Source: Halobiforma nitratireducens JCM 10879 (GTDB lineage Archaea; Halobacteriota; Halobacteria; Halobacteriales; Natrialbaceae). Taken from it: DNA of 50,209 bases. The translations under genes and the position numbers were made by a program. Positions 1 through 8,511 of this stretch are shown one piece after another. Within the stretch, counting starts at the first letter, position 1. Each line of letters begins with the position of its first letter. Location: contig NZ_AOMA01000125.1 of assembly GCF_000337895.1 (NCBI RefSeq), positions 1 through 50,209 of the forward strand, written 5' to 3'. The notes under the pieces were generated by a model. It was not told the origin of the DNA. It made no database searches and saw only the letters and a program-made list of their open reading frames with translations.

Positions 1-102
1 GTCCCTGATCTCTCGGCGCTGAAAGACTACATCTCACGAGGAGTGAACACGATCAACGAACCAAACATTTGGCCGTCTCTTACCGGTAAAGATTCGACCT
101 AA
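1..102 (+). CDS. possible C-terminal tail of a gene starting upstream
   Basis: The first frame stays open from base 1 to a TAA at 100-102 and would encode the last 33 residues of a protein, ending in PSLTGKDST. The stop lies ten bases before the next gene. I do not recognise the peptide. A 33-codon open stretch is not strong evidence in itself, and the base composition is less GC-rich than in the next gene, so this could equally be intergenic sequence carrying the promoter of the sulfurtransferase. Confidence 0.3.
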   Translation, partial: VPDLSALKDYISRGVNTINEPNIWPSLTGKDST

Positions 103-111
103 ACACTACGT

Positions 112-999
112 ATGATGGAGCACGACACCGACGTTCTGGTTTCGGCAGAGTGGGTCGAAGACCACCTCGAGGAGTTTCAGTCCGACGATCCGGAGTATCG
201 TATCGTCGAGGTCAACAGCCCCGAATCACCGGCGGAGAGTGACTTCCCCTCGAGATACGACGAAGGGCACGTCCCGGGTGCGATCGGGCTTCAGTGGGAC
301 GAGGACCTCTCGGATCAGGACCAGCGCGACATCCTGAAAAAAGACGAGTTCGAGGACGTGGTCGGCGAACACGGCATCAGCGAGGACTCGACGGTCGTCT
401 TCTACGGCGACGGCTGGATTCCGAACTGGTTTGCCCTGTTTGCCTACTGGGAGTTCAAATACTACGGCCACGACGATGTCCGCGTCCTCGATGGCGGGAA
501 AGACTACTGGGTCGACGAGGAGTACCCGCTGACCGACGAGGTACCGGCGTTCCCCGAGCAGGAGTACGACGCGAACGGCCCCTTCGAGAGTATCCGCGCC
601 TACAAGGACGACGTGGACAAGGCCCGCGAGGCCGGCATCCCGATGGTCGACGTCCGCTCGCCGGAGGAGTTCTCCGGGGAGATCATCGCCCCCGAGGGAC
701 TGCAGGAGACCGCCCAGCGGGGCGGGCACATCCCCGGCGCGTCGAACGTCCCCGTCAAGACGAACCTGCGTGACGACGGCCGGTTCAAGGACCCCAACGA
801 ACTCGAGGAACTGTACGCCGAGGCGGGGATCGACGGCGACGAGACGGTTGTCACCTACTGTCGGGTCGGCGAGCGGTCGGCGATCGCCTGGTTCGCACTC
901 CACGAGTTGCTCGGGTACGAGGACGTCCACAACTACGACGGCTCCTGGACCGAGTGGGGGAACCTGATCCGCGCACCGATAGAGAAAGGCGAGGGGTAA
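112..999 (+). CDS. two-domain rhodanese-type sulfurtransferase
   Basis: Thiosulfate/3-mercaptopyruvate sulfurtransferase family, moving sulfane sulfur from a donor to cyanide or a thiol acceptor in the cytoplasm. The 295 residues form two tandem rhodanese domains (about 8-135 and 160-290). The C-terminal domain keeps the active-site loop CRVGERS with the persulfide cysteine at residue 250. The N-terminal domain has glycine/aspartate where that cysteine would be (FYGDGW), as usual in this family, so only the second domain should be catalytic. The start is a double ATG (112 and 115), and either could be used. The protein is strongly acidic. It stands alone, with a convergent lipid gene downstream. 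Its physiological acceptor cannot be told from sequence. Confidence 0.93.
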   Translation: MMEHDTDVLVSAEWVEDHLEEFQSDDPEYRIVEVNSPESPAESDFPSRYDEGHVPGAIGLQWDEDLSDQDQRDILKKDEFEDVVGEHGISEDSTVVFYGDGWIPNWFALFAYWEFKYYGHDDVRVLDGGKDYWVDEEYPLTDEVPAFPEQEYDANGPFESIRAYKDDVDKAREAGIPMVDVRSPEEFSGEIIAPEGLQETAQRGGHIPGASNVPVKTNLRDDGRFKDPNELEELYAEAGIDGDETVVTYCRVGERSAIAWFALHELLGYEDVHNYDGSWTEWGNLIRAPIEKGEG

Positions 1000-1084
1000 T
1001 CGGTTCTCCCGATCGAGAGCGATCTCGAGCAGTCGATCGACTACCGACCGGCCGCGGATAGCCAACTCCCCAGTCGGAGAGTCG

Positions 1085-1630
1085 CTACCACGGCTCGTCT
1101 TTCAGCCCGAGCTTGTACGCGATGACGTTCGTCGTCACGTGCAATACGGGCGTGAGCACGACCACCACGAGGATCACGTCCCAGGTGAACCACTCGAGGA
1201 ACCACTCGGTCGCAAGCAACGCAGTCAACGGCAGCGAGACGACGACGAAGTCGAGTTGGTCCACGCCGGGGAACATCGCTCCGCGCTGGCGGCCGGTTCG
1301 GCGCTTCAGGAAGGACGCGAGAATGTCCCCCAACATCGCCCCGGCGGCCAACCCGATCGCAGCGAGCGGCTCGAACGCCGGGAGTTCGAACCCGAGTGCG
1401 GCGCTGACGTCGTCTGATAGCAGCGTAAGCACGGCTGCGAGCGCGAGACCAGCGGTGATTCCCGCGGCGGTGCCGCGCCAGGTTTTCCCGTCCCCCAGCA
1501 CCCGTTTGTCTCCCCAGGTGCGACCCCTGTCGATCGGGCGGCCGCCGCCGGCGAGGACGGCGGCGTTGTTCGGTACGTAGGCGGGCAACATCGCCCAGAA
1601 CGCGATCACGACTGTCTCGAGCAGTGTCAT
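1085..1630 (-). CDS. carS: CDP-archaeol synthase (CTP:archaetidate cytidylyltransferase)
   Basis: Activates 2,3-bis-O-geranylgeranylglycerol phosphate with CTP, giving CDP-archaeol, the precursor of archaeal polar lipids. The 181-residue protein has about five membrane segments. Two conserved cytoplasmic loops identify the family: GDKRVLGDGKTWRG near residue 40, and GDILASFLKRR followed by RGAMFPGVDQLDF near residues 100-128. Length is normal for archaeal CarS. The ATG is the only reasonable start and is followed at once by the first hydrophobic segment. It is convergent with the sulfurtransferase and co-directional with the dehydrogenase gene behind it, 126 bases away, so it probably has its own promoter. 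Confidence 0.93.
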   Translation of the reverse strand: MTLLETVVIAFWAMLPAYVPNNAAVLAGGGRPIDRGRTWGDKRVLGDGKTWRGTAAGITAGLALAAVLTLLSDDVSAALGFELPAFEPLAAIGLAAGAMLGDILASFLKRRTGRQRGAMFPGVDQLDFVVVSLPLTALLATEWFLEWFTWDVILVVVVLTPVLHVTTNVIAYKLGLKDEPW

Positions 1631-1756
1631 ATCGGCCGGGACGAACTGACGGGTCTTAACCTGCGGTGGTTTTCGATCACCGTGGTCGGGGTGGAGAGAA
1701 CGGAACGACAGCGGGTTGCGACGCCGGGTCGGTCGTTTCCGGACAGTTACGGACAG

Positions 1757-2740
1757 TTACGGTGACTGAACGACGTTCTCGAGCCGTCCGTCCGTCTCGA
1801 GTGCGTCGGCGTTGTGCGCGACGATGTCGGCCATCCGATCCCAGTGTTTCGGGGTGTGGCCTCCGGTGTGTGGCGTAATGAGGCAGTTCTCGAGGTCCCA
1901 CAGCGGGTGGTCGTTCGGCAGCGGCTCGGGATCGGTCACGTCCAGTGCGGCTCCGCGAATCTTGTTCTTCTGCAAGGCCGAGAGCAGCGCGTCCGTCTCG
2001 ACGATCCCCCCGCGAGCGACGTTGACGACGACGGCCTCGGTCGGCAGCGTCGCGAGTTCGGCCTCGCCGATCAGCCCGCGAGTCGTATCGGTTAGTGGGC
2101 AAGCGACGACGACGTACTCGCTACGGGCGAAGGCGTCGTGAATCGCCGCCTCGTCGAAACCGACGACCTCGTCGGTCGGACCGCCTTTCTCGGGAGTGTA
2201 ACGAACCCCGATCGTCTCCACCTCGAACCCCTCGAGACGCTGGACGAGTGCCTGTCCGATCGAGCCCAGTCCGAGGATCGTGACGGTGCTGCCGGTAAAC
2301 TCGCGGGACTGGAAGTGCCGCCACTCGTTGTTCCCCTTGCGTCGCCACCCCTCGTGGAGTCTGCGAGCGAAGACCAGCATGTTGCCAAGCGCCTGTTCGG
2401 CGAGCCCCGGTGCGTGGATTCCGCCGGCGTTGGTAACGGTGACGCCTCGGTCGGCGAGTGCGTCCGTCGGCAGGTGTTCGGTCCCCGCGGAGGTAGCGGC
2501 GAACAACTCGAGCCCGTCGGTGGCCTCGAGCAGGTCCTCGTCGATTCCGATGCCGGTGACGATCGACGCGTCGGCGACGAGTTCCCGTTCTTCGCGGGGT
2601 GTCCGCGCGAGCACGACCTCGTGATCCGGCAGTCGCTCGCGGATGGCGTCGGCGTACGCCGCCATCGATAGCCCCTCGGTTCCTTCACGGAGGACGACGA
2701 TGTCTGGCTCGGTTCCGTCGTCGGTCGAACGTTCGCTCAT
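1757..2740 (-). CDS. D-isomer-specific 2-hydroxyacid dehydrogenase
   Basis: NAD(P)-dependent reduction of a 2-keto acid to a D-2-hydroxyacid, or the reverse. The 327 residues show the discontinuous substrate domain at both ends and a central Rossmann fold with LGLGSIGQ (about 157-164). The catalytic set is visible: arginine in NVARGG, glutamate in the DPEPLP segment and histidine in ITPHTGGHT near the C-terminus. The family (formate, glycerate, phosphoglycerate and lactate dehydrogenase-like enzymes) is clear, but substrate cannot be assigned. It is shorter than SerA and lacks an ACT domain, so it is not a typical phosphoglycerate dehydrogenase. The neighbours, carS and proline dehydrogenase, give no pathway hint. 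Confidence 0.88.
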   Translation of the reverse strand: MSERSTDDGTEPDIVVLREGTEGLSMAAYADAIRERLPDHEVVLARTPREERELVADASIVTGIGIDEDLLEATDGLELFAATSAGTEHLPTDALADRGVTVTNAGGIHAPGLAEQALGNMLVFARRLHEGWRRKGNNEWRHFQSREFTGSTVTILGLGSIGQALVQRLEGFEVETIGVRYTPEKGGPTDEVVGFDEAAIHDAFARSEYVVVACPLTDTTRGLIGEAELATLPTEAVVVNVARGGIVETDALLSALQKNKIRGAALDVTDPEPLPNDHPLWDLENCLITPHTGGHTPKHWDRMADIVAHNADALETDGRLENVVQSP

Positions 2741-2944
2741 TCTATCGGGCGTGTCGTCCGACGGGGCTTTGAGTTACCGGTCGCGGCTGGCGCTGCGTGA
2801 CGTGTGGGCTGTCACGTCTCTCGTCGGGACCGTCACGAACCTCGTCACTTGGGCACGAATCCGTCCGTACGTGGACGACATCGGCGGCCGACGAACGACG
2901 CCGGTATACCAAATTCCTTATGACTGGCGTTCCTTCTCTCGCGT

Positions 2945-3781
2945 ATGATCCCGCCGATCGCGAACCGGTTCGTCGCGGGGGAGTCGCCCGCCGAGGCGCT
3001 CGACCACGTCCGATCGCTCAACGAGCGCGACGTGGAGGCGATCGTCAACCTGCTCGGCGAACACTACGACGATCGCGAGCCGGCAAGCCAGGACGCAGCG
3101 GCGTATCGCTCGCTCGTCGACGATATCGCGGACGCCGACCTGGGAGGCTGTCTCTCGGTCAAACCCTCCCAGCTCGGGCTCGATCTCGGTGAAGAGGTCT
3201 TCCGCGAGGAACTCGACCCGATCGTCGAGGCCGCACAGGACCGCGATGTCTTCGTCTGGATCGACATGGAGGATCACACGACGACGGACGTGACCCTGGA
3301 CGCCTACGAGGAGCTGGCCCGCGAGTACGGCGGTGGCGTCGGGGTCTGTGTCCAGGCCAACCTCAAACGCACCCGCGACGACGTCGAACGGATCGCGGAC
3401 GTGCCCGGGAAAGTCCGGTTCGTCAAGGGAGCGTACGACGAGCCCGCGGACGTGGCCTACACCGACCGCGAGCGTGTCGACCGCGAACTCGAGGAGTTAC
3501 TCGAGTACGCCTTCGAACACTTCGAGGGCGGTATCGGCGTCGGGAGCCACGACCCCGAGATCGTCGAACACTCGATCGACCTCCACGAGGAGTACGGCAC
3601 CGACTTCGAGATCCAGATGCTGATGGGCGTCAGGACCGACACACAGTACGAACTCGCCGAGGAGTACGATGTCTACCAGTACGTTCCGTACGGCGATCGC
3701 TGGCTGTCGTACTTCTACCGCCGGATGATGGAGCGAAAGCAAAACGTCCGGTTCGCGCTCCGAGCCATCCTGGGGCGATGA
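2945..3781 (+). CDS. proline dehydrogenase
   Basis: FAD enzyme oxidising L-proline to 1-pyrroline-5-carboxylate, the first step of proline catabolism. At 278 residues it is a stand-alone single-domain PRODH with a TIM barrel, not the bifunctional PutA. Family marks include the strand DVFVWIDMEDHT, VKGAYDEP carrying the conserved lysine, GVGSHDP, EIQMLMGVR, and the C-terminal YVPYGDRWLSYFYRRMMER, which supplies the arginines that grip the proline carboxylate. The ATG is preceded by an AT-richer stretch (around 2907-2921) that could be a TATA element, suggesting a short leader. No delta-1-pyrroline-5-carboxylate dehydrogenase gene is adjacent, so the second step must be encoded elsewhere. Confidence 0.9.
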   Translation: MIPPIANRFVAGESPAEALDHVRSLNERDVEAIVNLLGEHYDDREPASQDAAAYRSLVDDIADADLGGCLSVKPSQLGLDLGEEVFREELDPIVEAAQDRDVFVWIDMEDHTTTDVTLDAYEELAREYGGGVGVCVQANLKRTRDDVERIADVPGKVRFVKGAYDEPADVAYTDRERVDRELEELLEYAFEHFEGGIGVGSHDPEIVEHSIDLHEEYGTDFEIQMLMGVRTDTQYELAEEYDVYQYVPYGDRWLSYFYRRMMERKQNVRFALRAILGR

Positions 3782-3849
3782 TCCCGCTTTTCGGTGCCCG
3801 AAGCCGATAAAGGAAAGCGCTCTTTATCCCCTGGTGTGAGTTGTCCTAC

Positions 3850-4533
3850 ATGGCTTCGTGGAAGCGGGACTTCGCGAGCGGGCTGATCGTCCTCGGCCCG
3901 ATCCTCGTGACCCTTTACGTCCTTTACTGGCTCTACGGACTCGTGGCCGGGATCTCTCCCGACCTCATCCTCGATGCCGAGTCTCTAGAGGCACTCACTT
4001 TCATCGATGGCGAGCAGACCCGCGAGGAACTCGCCCAACTGCTTCGCGTGCTGATCGTGTTGACCGTCGTGACGGTACTGACCTTCTCGGTCGGCTATCT
4101 CATGCGAACGACCGTCGGCGGCCTCGTCGAACGCGTCGTCGACAACGTCGCCAACCGCGTGCCGGTGATGCGGGTCATCTACAACGCGTCGAAGATGGCC
4201 GCCGAAACGGCGTTCGGTGAACAGGAATCGCTCCAGACGCCGGTCAAACTCGAGGTCTGGGACGGGCTTCGAATGACGGCGTTCAAGACCGGAAAGACGA
4301 CCGACGACGGACGACACGTCCTCTTCCTGCCGACCTCGCCGAACATCACGACCGGGTTCGTCCTCGAGGTCCACCCCGACAGATTCACCGAACTCGACGA
4401 GGACGTCGAGGACGCGCTGACTCGCGTGTTGAGTGCCGGCTTCGGCGACGCGGATCGGCGCGGCATGGATGCCGGCGTCCCGATCGATGTCGTCGACGAG
4501 CGGTCGGTGAAACGGTCCGAGGACGACGACTAG
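3850..4533 (+). CDS. DUF502 family membrane protein
   Basis: About 227 residues. It opens with the family signature of a basic segment followed by a transmembrane helix (KRDFASGLIVLGPILVTLYVLYWLY). A second helix lies near residue 75 (VLIVLTVVTVLTFSVGYLM), then a soluble C-terminal domain with NRVPVMRVIYNASKM and FLPTSPNITTGFVLEV. DUF502 proteins occur in bacteria and archaea and have no settled biochemical role. I chose the ATG at 3850; the frame could also begin at a TTG nine bases upstream, but ATG fits haloarchaeal relatives better. The gene is about 70 bases downstream of proline dehydrogenase, on the same strand. A short AT-rich element (3825-3832) just upstream may be its own promoter. 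Confidence 0.82.
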   Translation: MASWKRDFASGLIVLGPILVTLYVLYWLYGLVAGISPDLILDAESLEALTFIDGEQTREELAQLLRVLIVLTVVTVLTFSVGYLMRTTVGGLVERVVDNVANRVPVMRVIYNASKMAAETAFGEQESLQTPVKLEVWDGLRMTAFKTGKTTDDGRHVLFLPTSPNITTGFVLEVHPDRFTELDEDVEDALTRVLSAGFGDADRRGMDAGVPIDVVDERSVKRSEDDD

Positions 4534-4616
4534 CCCGCTTATGTCCGGCGGTTAGCACGCCCCGATAGTTCGTAAACCTATATGTGGCGGCGGAAGAAAG
4601 ATCGCACACTCCCGCC

Positions 4617-5927
4617 ATGACGACCGACGATCCGCCCGCCCCCGAGCCCGACGCCGACGCGACGACCTCCGATTCGGAGGAGACGCAGGGTCCGACCGAT
4701 CCCGGGGATCGGATTTTGAGTCTCGACGTGCTCAGAGGATTCGCGTTACTCGGTATTCTCGTCATCAATATCTGGCTGTTCGGGCTGCCGATGGCCGGCG
4801 CGCTCAACCCGACGTTGTACGGGGACTTCTCCGGGGGCAACTACGTGGCCTGGTTCGTCAGCCACGTTTTCTTCGAACGGAAGTTCGTCACGCTGTTTAC
4901 GTTTCTCTTCGGGGCCGGCGTGGTCCTGTTCATGGAGTCCAAAGAGCGCAAGAACCAGCCTGCACGGCGGCTCCAGTTCCGTCGGCTCTTCTGGCTGCTC
5001 GTGATCGGGCTCGGCCACGCCTACCTGCTGTGGCACGGCGACATCCTCGTTGCGTACGCGCTCTGTGGCTTCGTCATCGTCTTCGTCCGTCACTGGTCGC
5101 CGAAGCGCCTGCTCGTTCTCGGTCTCGTCATGTTCGCGCTCCCGTCGCTGCTGTATCTGCTCGGTGGAGCCGGCTACGCGATGGCCGACGCCGACCTCCA
5201 GGCGGAGATCGAGGACGACATCCTGGTCGGGTTCGGTGCCGACGACATCCAGAACGAAATCGACACCTACCAGGGCGGCTGGCTCGAGCAGATGGACAAC
5301 CGAGCCTCGACCGTGCTCACGCTCCAGACGGTCGGGTTCGTCTTCGAGTCGTTCTGGATCTACGGGGGGCTGATGATCGTCGGCATGGCCCTCTACAAGT
5401 GGGGCGTGCTCTCGAACGAGCGGAGTAGCCGGTTTTACCGACGGCTGCTCGTCGCGGGCAGCACCACCGGCCTCGCGTTGATCCTGACTGGGGTCTGGTA
5501 CCGGGAACTGGTCGCCTGGGATACGGCGTACGTGCTGTTGATAGCCCACCAGTTCAACTACTGGGGATCGCTGTTGCTTGGGCTCGCGTACGTATCCGCC
5601 ATCATGTTGCTGTGTCGCGTCGCTGCTGGCGGCCTCGTGACGGATGCGCTCTCGGCCGTCGGCCGGACCGCCTTCTCGAACTACCTGTTACAGACCGTCC
5701 TCGCAACGTCGATCTTCTACGGCCACGGGCTCGGGCTGTTCGGCCAGTTGAGCCGACTCGAGTTGCTGGGCGTGGTCGTCCTGATCTGGGCGATCCAGAT
5801 TCCGCTGTCGGTGGCCTGGCTGAACCGGTTCCGGTTCGGTCCGGTCGAGTGGGTCTGGCGGACGCTCACCTACGGCGAACGACAGCCGTTGCGACTCGAG
5901 GAAGATACAGAGCAAGACGAAAGGTAG
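4617..5927 (+). CDS. DUF418 domain multi-spanning membrane protein
   Basis: About 436 residues. The N-terminal 35 residues are acidic and low in complexity. They precede the family hallmark RILSLDVLRGFALLGILVIN and a string of roughly ten membrane helices, with the DUF418 C-terminal half (TAFSNYLLQTVLATSIFYG, then PVEWVWRTLTYG). The family resembles acyltransferase-3-like membrane enzymes in its LDxLRGxA opening, but no reaction is established. I prefer the ATG at 4617; an in-frame GTG at 4584 would add 11 unremarkable residues. The gene ends just before a hexanucleotide repeat and is convergent with the branched-chain aminotransferase gene. Confidence 0.85.
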   Translation: MTTDDPPAPEPDADATTSDSEETQGPTDPGDRILSLDVLRGFALLGILVINIWLFGLPMAGALNPTLYGDFSGGNYVAWFVSHVFFERKFVTLFTFLFGAGVVLFMESKERKNQPARRLQFRRLFWLLVIGLGHAYLLWHGDILVAYALCGFVIVFVRHWSPKRLLVLGLVMFALPSLLYLLGGAGYAMADADLQAEIEDDILVGFGADDIQNEIDTYQGGWLEQMDNRASTVLTLQTVGFVFESFWIYGGLMIVGMALYKWGVLSNERSSRFYRRLLVAGSTTGLALILTGVWYRELVAWDTAYVLLIAHQFNYWGSLLLGLAYVSAIMLLCRVAAGGLVTDALSAVGRTAFSNYLLQTVLATSIFYGHGLGLFGQLSRLELLGVVVLIWAIQIPLSVAWLNRFRFGPVEWVWRTLTYGERQPLRLEEDTEQDER

Positions 5928-5945
5928 GGGACCGAACGCGAATAC

Positions 5946-5981
5946 GAGTGTGCGTGTGAGTGCGAGTGCGAGTGCAAGTGC
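5946..5981. repeat. hexanucleotide repeat, GAGTGC type
   Basis: Six hexamers in a row with consensus GAGTGC and one or two changes in some units, lying 18 bases after the stop codon of the DUF418 gene. Similar six-base repeats occur near other gene ends in this window. It is likely replication-slippage DNA with no coding role here. Confidence 0.75.
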
Positions 5982-6107
5982 GACCGTACGAGACGCTCGT
6001 ACTACTGGACGACAGTCAGGACACACCCGATCGCGTCTCGACGCTCGGCGCGGAAGGCGACGACGTCTCGAGTGCGATCGGTGTGTGCAGTGTTTCGTCC
6101 GGCAGTA

Positions 6108-7037
6108 TCAGACGTACTGGAACCACTCGTCGTACTCGTCGGTTTCCCGCTCGACGACCTCGAAGAACGTCGACTGAATCTCTTCGGTGACCGGTCCGCG
6201 GGAGCCGTCGCCGACGACGACGTTGTCGACCTTGCGGATCGGGGTCACTTCGGCTGCGGACCCGGTGAAGAACAACTCGTCCGCCGTGTTGAGTTCGCCA
6301 CGGGAGATCGAAACGTTGTCGTGGACGGTGTATCCGAGGTCTTCGGCGAGCGTGATCACGGTGTCGCGGGTGATGCCGTCGAGGATCGACTCCGAGAGCC
6401 CGGGCGTGTAGATTTCGCCATCCCGGACGAGAAAGAGATTCTCCCCAGGGCCTTCCGCGACGTCGCCTTCCTTGTTGAGAACGATCGCTTCGGCGTAGCC
6501 GTTCCGGCGTGCCTCCTCTCCAGCGAGCATGCTGTTGACGTACAACCCAGTCGTCTTGGCGTTGGTCGGAATCTGGCTCGAGGCGTGTTTCCGCCACGAG
6601 GAGACCATCACGTCGATACCGTTCTCGAGTGCGTCCTCGCCGAGGTAGGTCCCCCACGGCCAGGCGGCGATAGCGGTCTTCGTCGGACAGTCGCCCGGAC
6701 TCACTCCCAGCGACTCGTAGCCGTAGAAGGCGATGGGCCGGATATAACAGGAAGCGAGATCCTGACGGCGGATGAGCTCGAGGGTCGCCTCGGTGAGTTC
6801 CGCCGCCGTAAACTCGATCTCCATCTCGTAGGGCTTCGCGGACTGGAAGAACCGCTCGAGGTGTTCCTCCCAGCGGAAGATGGCTGGCCCCTCGGCGGTG
6901 TCGTAGCATCGAGCACCCTCGAAGATGCCGCTTCCGTAGTGAAGGCCGTGGGTCAGCACGTGGATCTGCGCGTCGTCCCAGTCGACGAACTCCCCGTCCA
7001 TCCAGATCGTGTCGACATCCATCTCGTCGAATCCCAT
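6108..7037 (-). CDS. ilvE: branched-chain amino acid aminotransferase
   Basis: PLP enzyme that transfers the amino group between glutamate and the keto acids of leucine, isoleucine and valine. It is 309 residues long, a typical length for a class IV aminotransferase. Recognisable parts are the opening MDVDTIWMDGEFVDWDDA, HGLHYGSGIFEGARCY, the PLP lysine in AKTTGLYVNSMLA, GPGENLFLVRDGEI and the phosphate-binding region DGITRDTVITLA. The ATG start gives the standard IlvE N-terminus. It is divergent from the lipoprotein gene downstream in coordinate order, with 181 bases between the two starts. Confidence 0.94.
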   Translation of the reverse strand: MGFDEMDVDTIWMDGEFVDWDDAQIHVLTHGLHYGSGIFEGARCYDTAEGPAIFRWEEHLERFFQSAKPYEMEIEFTAAELTEATLELIRRQDLASCYIRPIAFYGYESLGVSPGDCPTKTAIAAWPWGTYLGEDALENGIDVMVSSWRKHASSQIPTNAKTTGLYVNSMLAGEEARRNGYAEAIVLNKEGDVAEGPGENLFLVRDGEIYTPGLSESILDGITRDTVITLAEDLGYTVHDNVSISRGELNTADELFFTGSAAEVTPIRKVDNVVVGDGSRGPVTEEIQSTFFEVVERETDEYDEWFQYV

Positions 7038-7218
7038 GGTGGAGTGTGTCGAAAGCCACCGTACTAAGTGTTCGCTATTTTCGTGACGGAAACGGTCGCG
7101 GGAAACCGTCCACCGTTCGCTCGAGCGGCCGGTCGCTTGCTTCCGTCGTGAGTCTGCTGGGACGTTTTTTACAATCGCACCAGAACCCCCAATATGGCGG
7201 GTACTCTCTCATCATCGT

Positions 7219-8508
7219 ATGAACGACTCGATCGACCGGCGACGGTTCGTCCAGGTAGCGACCGGTGGAACAGTGATCGCTCTCGCCGGTTGTCTCTCGG
7301 ATGACGGTGACGGTGACGGTGACGGTGACGGGAACGAGGGCGAGGACGAGGGCGAACCCGACACCGGAGACAGCACCGACGAAGACGAGAACGGTGATGG
7401 CGAGTCACCTGGGGACGACGCCGACGGGAGCGAGGGACTCGTCTACGCGTTCGCCCCGAACACGATCGCAGTCATCGATCCCGAGGAGGGAACAGTCGTC
7501 GACGAGATCACGGAGGACCTCTCCGACGAGAGCTGGGCCGATCCACGGATCACGGCTGCGTACGACGAAATCTACGTCGTTCGGGAATCTCCCTCGCAGG
7601 TAGTCGTCATCGACACCGATGCCCGCGAAATCGTCGACGAGGTGGATATCGGGCCGAACCCGACCCACATGTACCATCCGAACGACGACGAAATGTGGGT
7701 CCACTCCGACGAGGAGGGGACGTTCTACGTCGTCGACACCGATACTCACGAGGTGACCGAAATCGTCGAGTCCGGACTCGAGAACGAAGGCCACGGCAAA
7801 CTCCTCTATCACGAGGACTTCGGCTCGATGGGGTACGCGACGAACGTCAACGACCCTGCGACACTGCTCATCGACCTCGAGTCCTACGAGCGAACCGACT
7901 ACGTCGAACTCGAGAACGAAGACGAGGGGACCCACTACAAGGCCTACGCGCCCGAGACGGGACTCGCGTACTTCGAGCACGGCGACGAAACCGCCGTCGT
8001 CGACACAGAGAGCGACGAGGTCGTCGAGTACCTCGACTTCGCCGGCGGCATGTATCTCTCCCCCGACGAGACGGTGCTGGGCGTCCTCGACGGGAACAGC
8101 ATCCGATTCATCGACGCGACGACCGCGGACAGCGAGGAACACGGCGTCGTCGACGTCGACGAAGGCCCGGACGCGCTCCGGTACTACGAGGCCGACGACG
8201 GCACGCTGTACGCCTTCACTGCCCACACTCAGACCGATCAGGCGTCGATCATCGACGTCGAGGCACTCGAGATCGTCGAAACGGTCGATATCGGCGATAT
8301 CGTCCGGCCCGAGGGTGCGCCCTTCCTCTACCGTAGCGGCGTGGCCGGCGGTGGCTACTTTATCTCCCCGGCGGACGACGACGGGATCGTCGCGATCGTC
8401 GACATGGCCTCACAGGAGGTCGTCGACCACGTCGAGGTCGAAGAGGGAGTCGACACGGTCCAGTTCGTCGGCGATTCCGGCGTCGGATACACGGGCACCC
8501 TTCGGTAG
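7219..8508 (+). CDS. Tat-exported lipoprotein with beta-propeller repeats, possibly metal-related
   Basis: 429 residues. The N-terminus has a twin-arginine signal (DRRRFVQVATGG) running into a lipobox LAGC, so the mature protein should be lipid-anchored on the outer face of the membrane at Cys25. An acidic Asp/Gly/Glu linker of about 45 residues follows, encoded by a GACGGT hexamer repeat. The rest is a YVTN-like propeller with repeats such as VIDTDAREIVDEVDIG, VVDTDTHEVTEIVES and IIDVEALEIVETVDIG. Histidines and methionines cluster around THMYHPNDDEMWVH. The gene ends three bases before the copC-copD fusion, so they are very probably cotranscribed. A metallochaperone role resembling AztD-type propellers is inference from that context, not from a diagnostic motif. 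Confidence 0.8.
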   Translation: MNDSIDRRRFVQVATGGTVIALAGCLSDDGDGDGDGDGNEGEDEGEPDTGDSTDEDENGDGESPGDDADGSEGLVYAFAPNTIAVIDPEEGTVVDEITEDLSDESWADPRITAAYDEIYVVRESPSQVVVIDTDAREIVDEVDIGPNPTHMYHPNDDEMWVHSDEEGTFYVVDTDTHEVTEIVESGLENEGHGKLLYHEDFGSMGYATNVNDPATLLIDLESYERTDYVELENEDEGTHYKAYAPETGLAYFEHGDETAVVDTESDEVVEYLDFAGGMYLSPDETVLGVLDGNSIRFIDATTADSEEHGVVDVDEGPDALRYYEADDGTLYAFTAHTQTDQASIIDVEALEIVETVDIGDIVRPEGAPFLYRSGVAGGGYFISPADDDGIVAIVDMASQEVVDHVEVEEGVDTVQFVGDSGVGYTGTLR

Positions 8509-8511
8509 CCG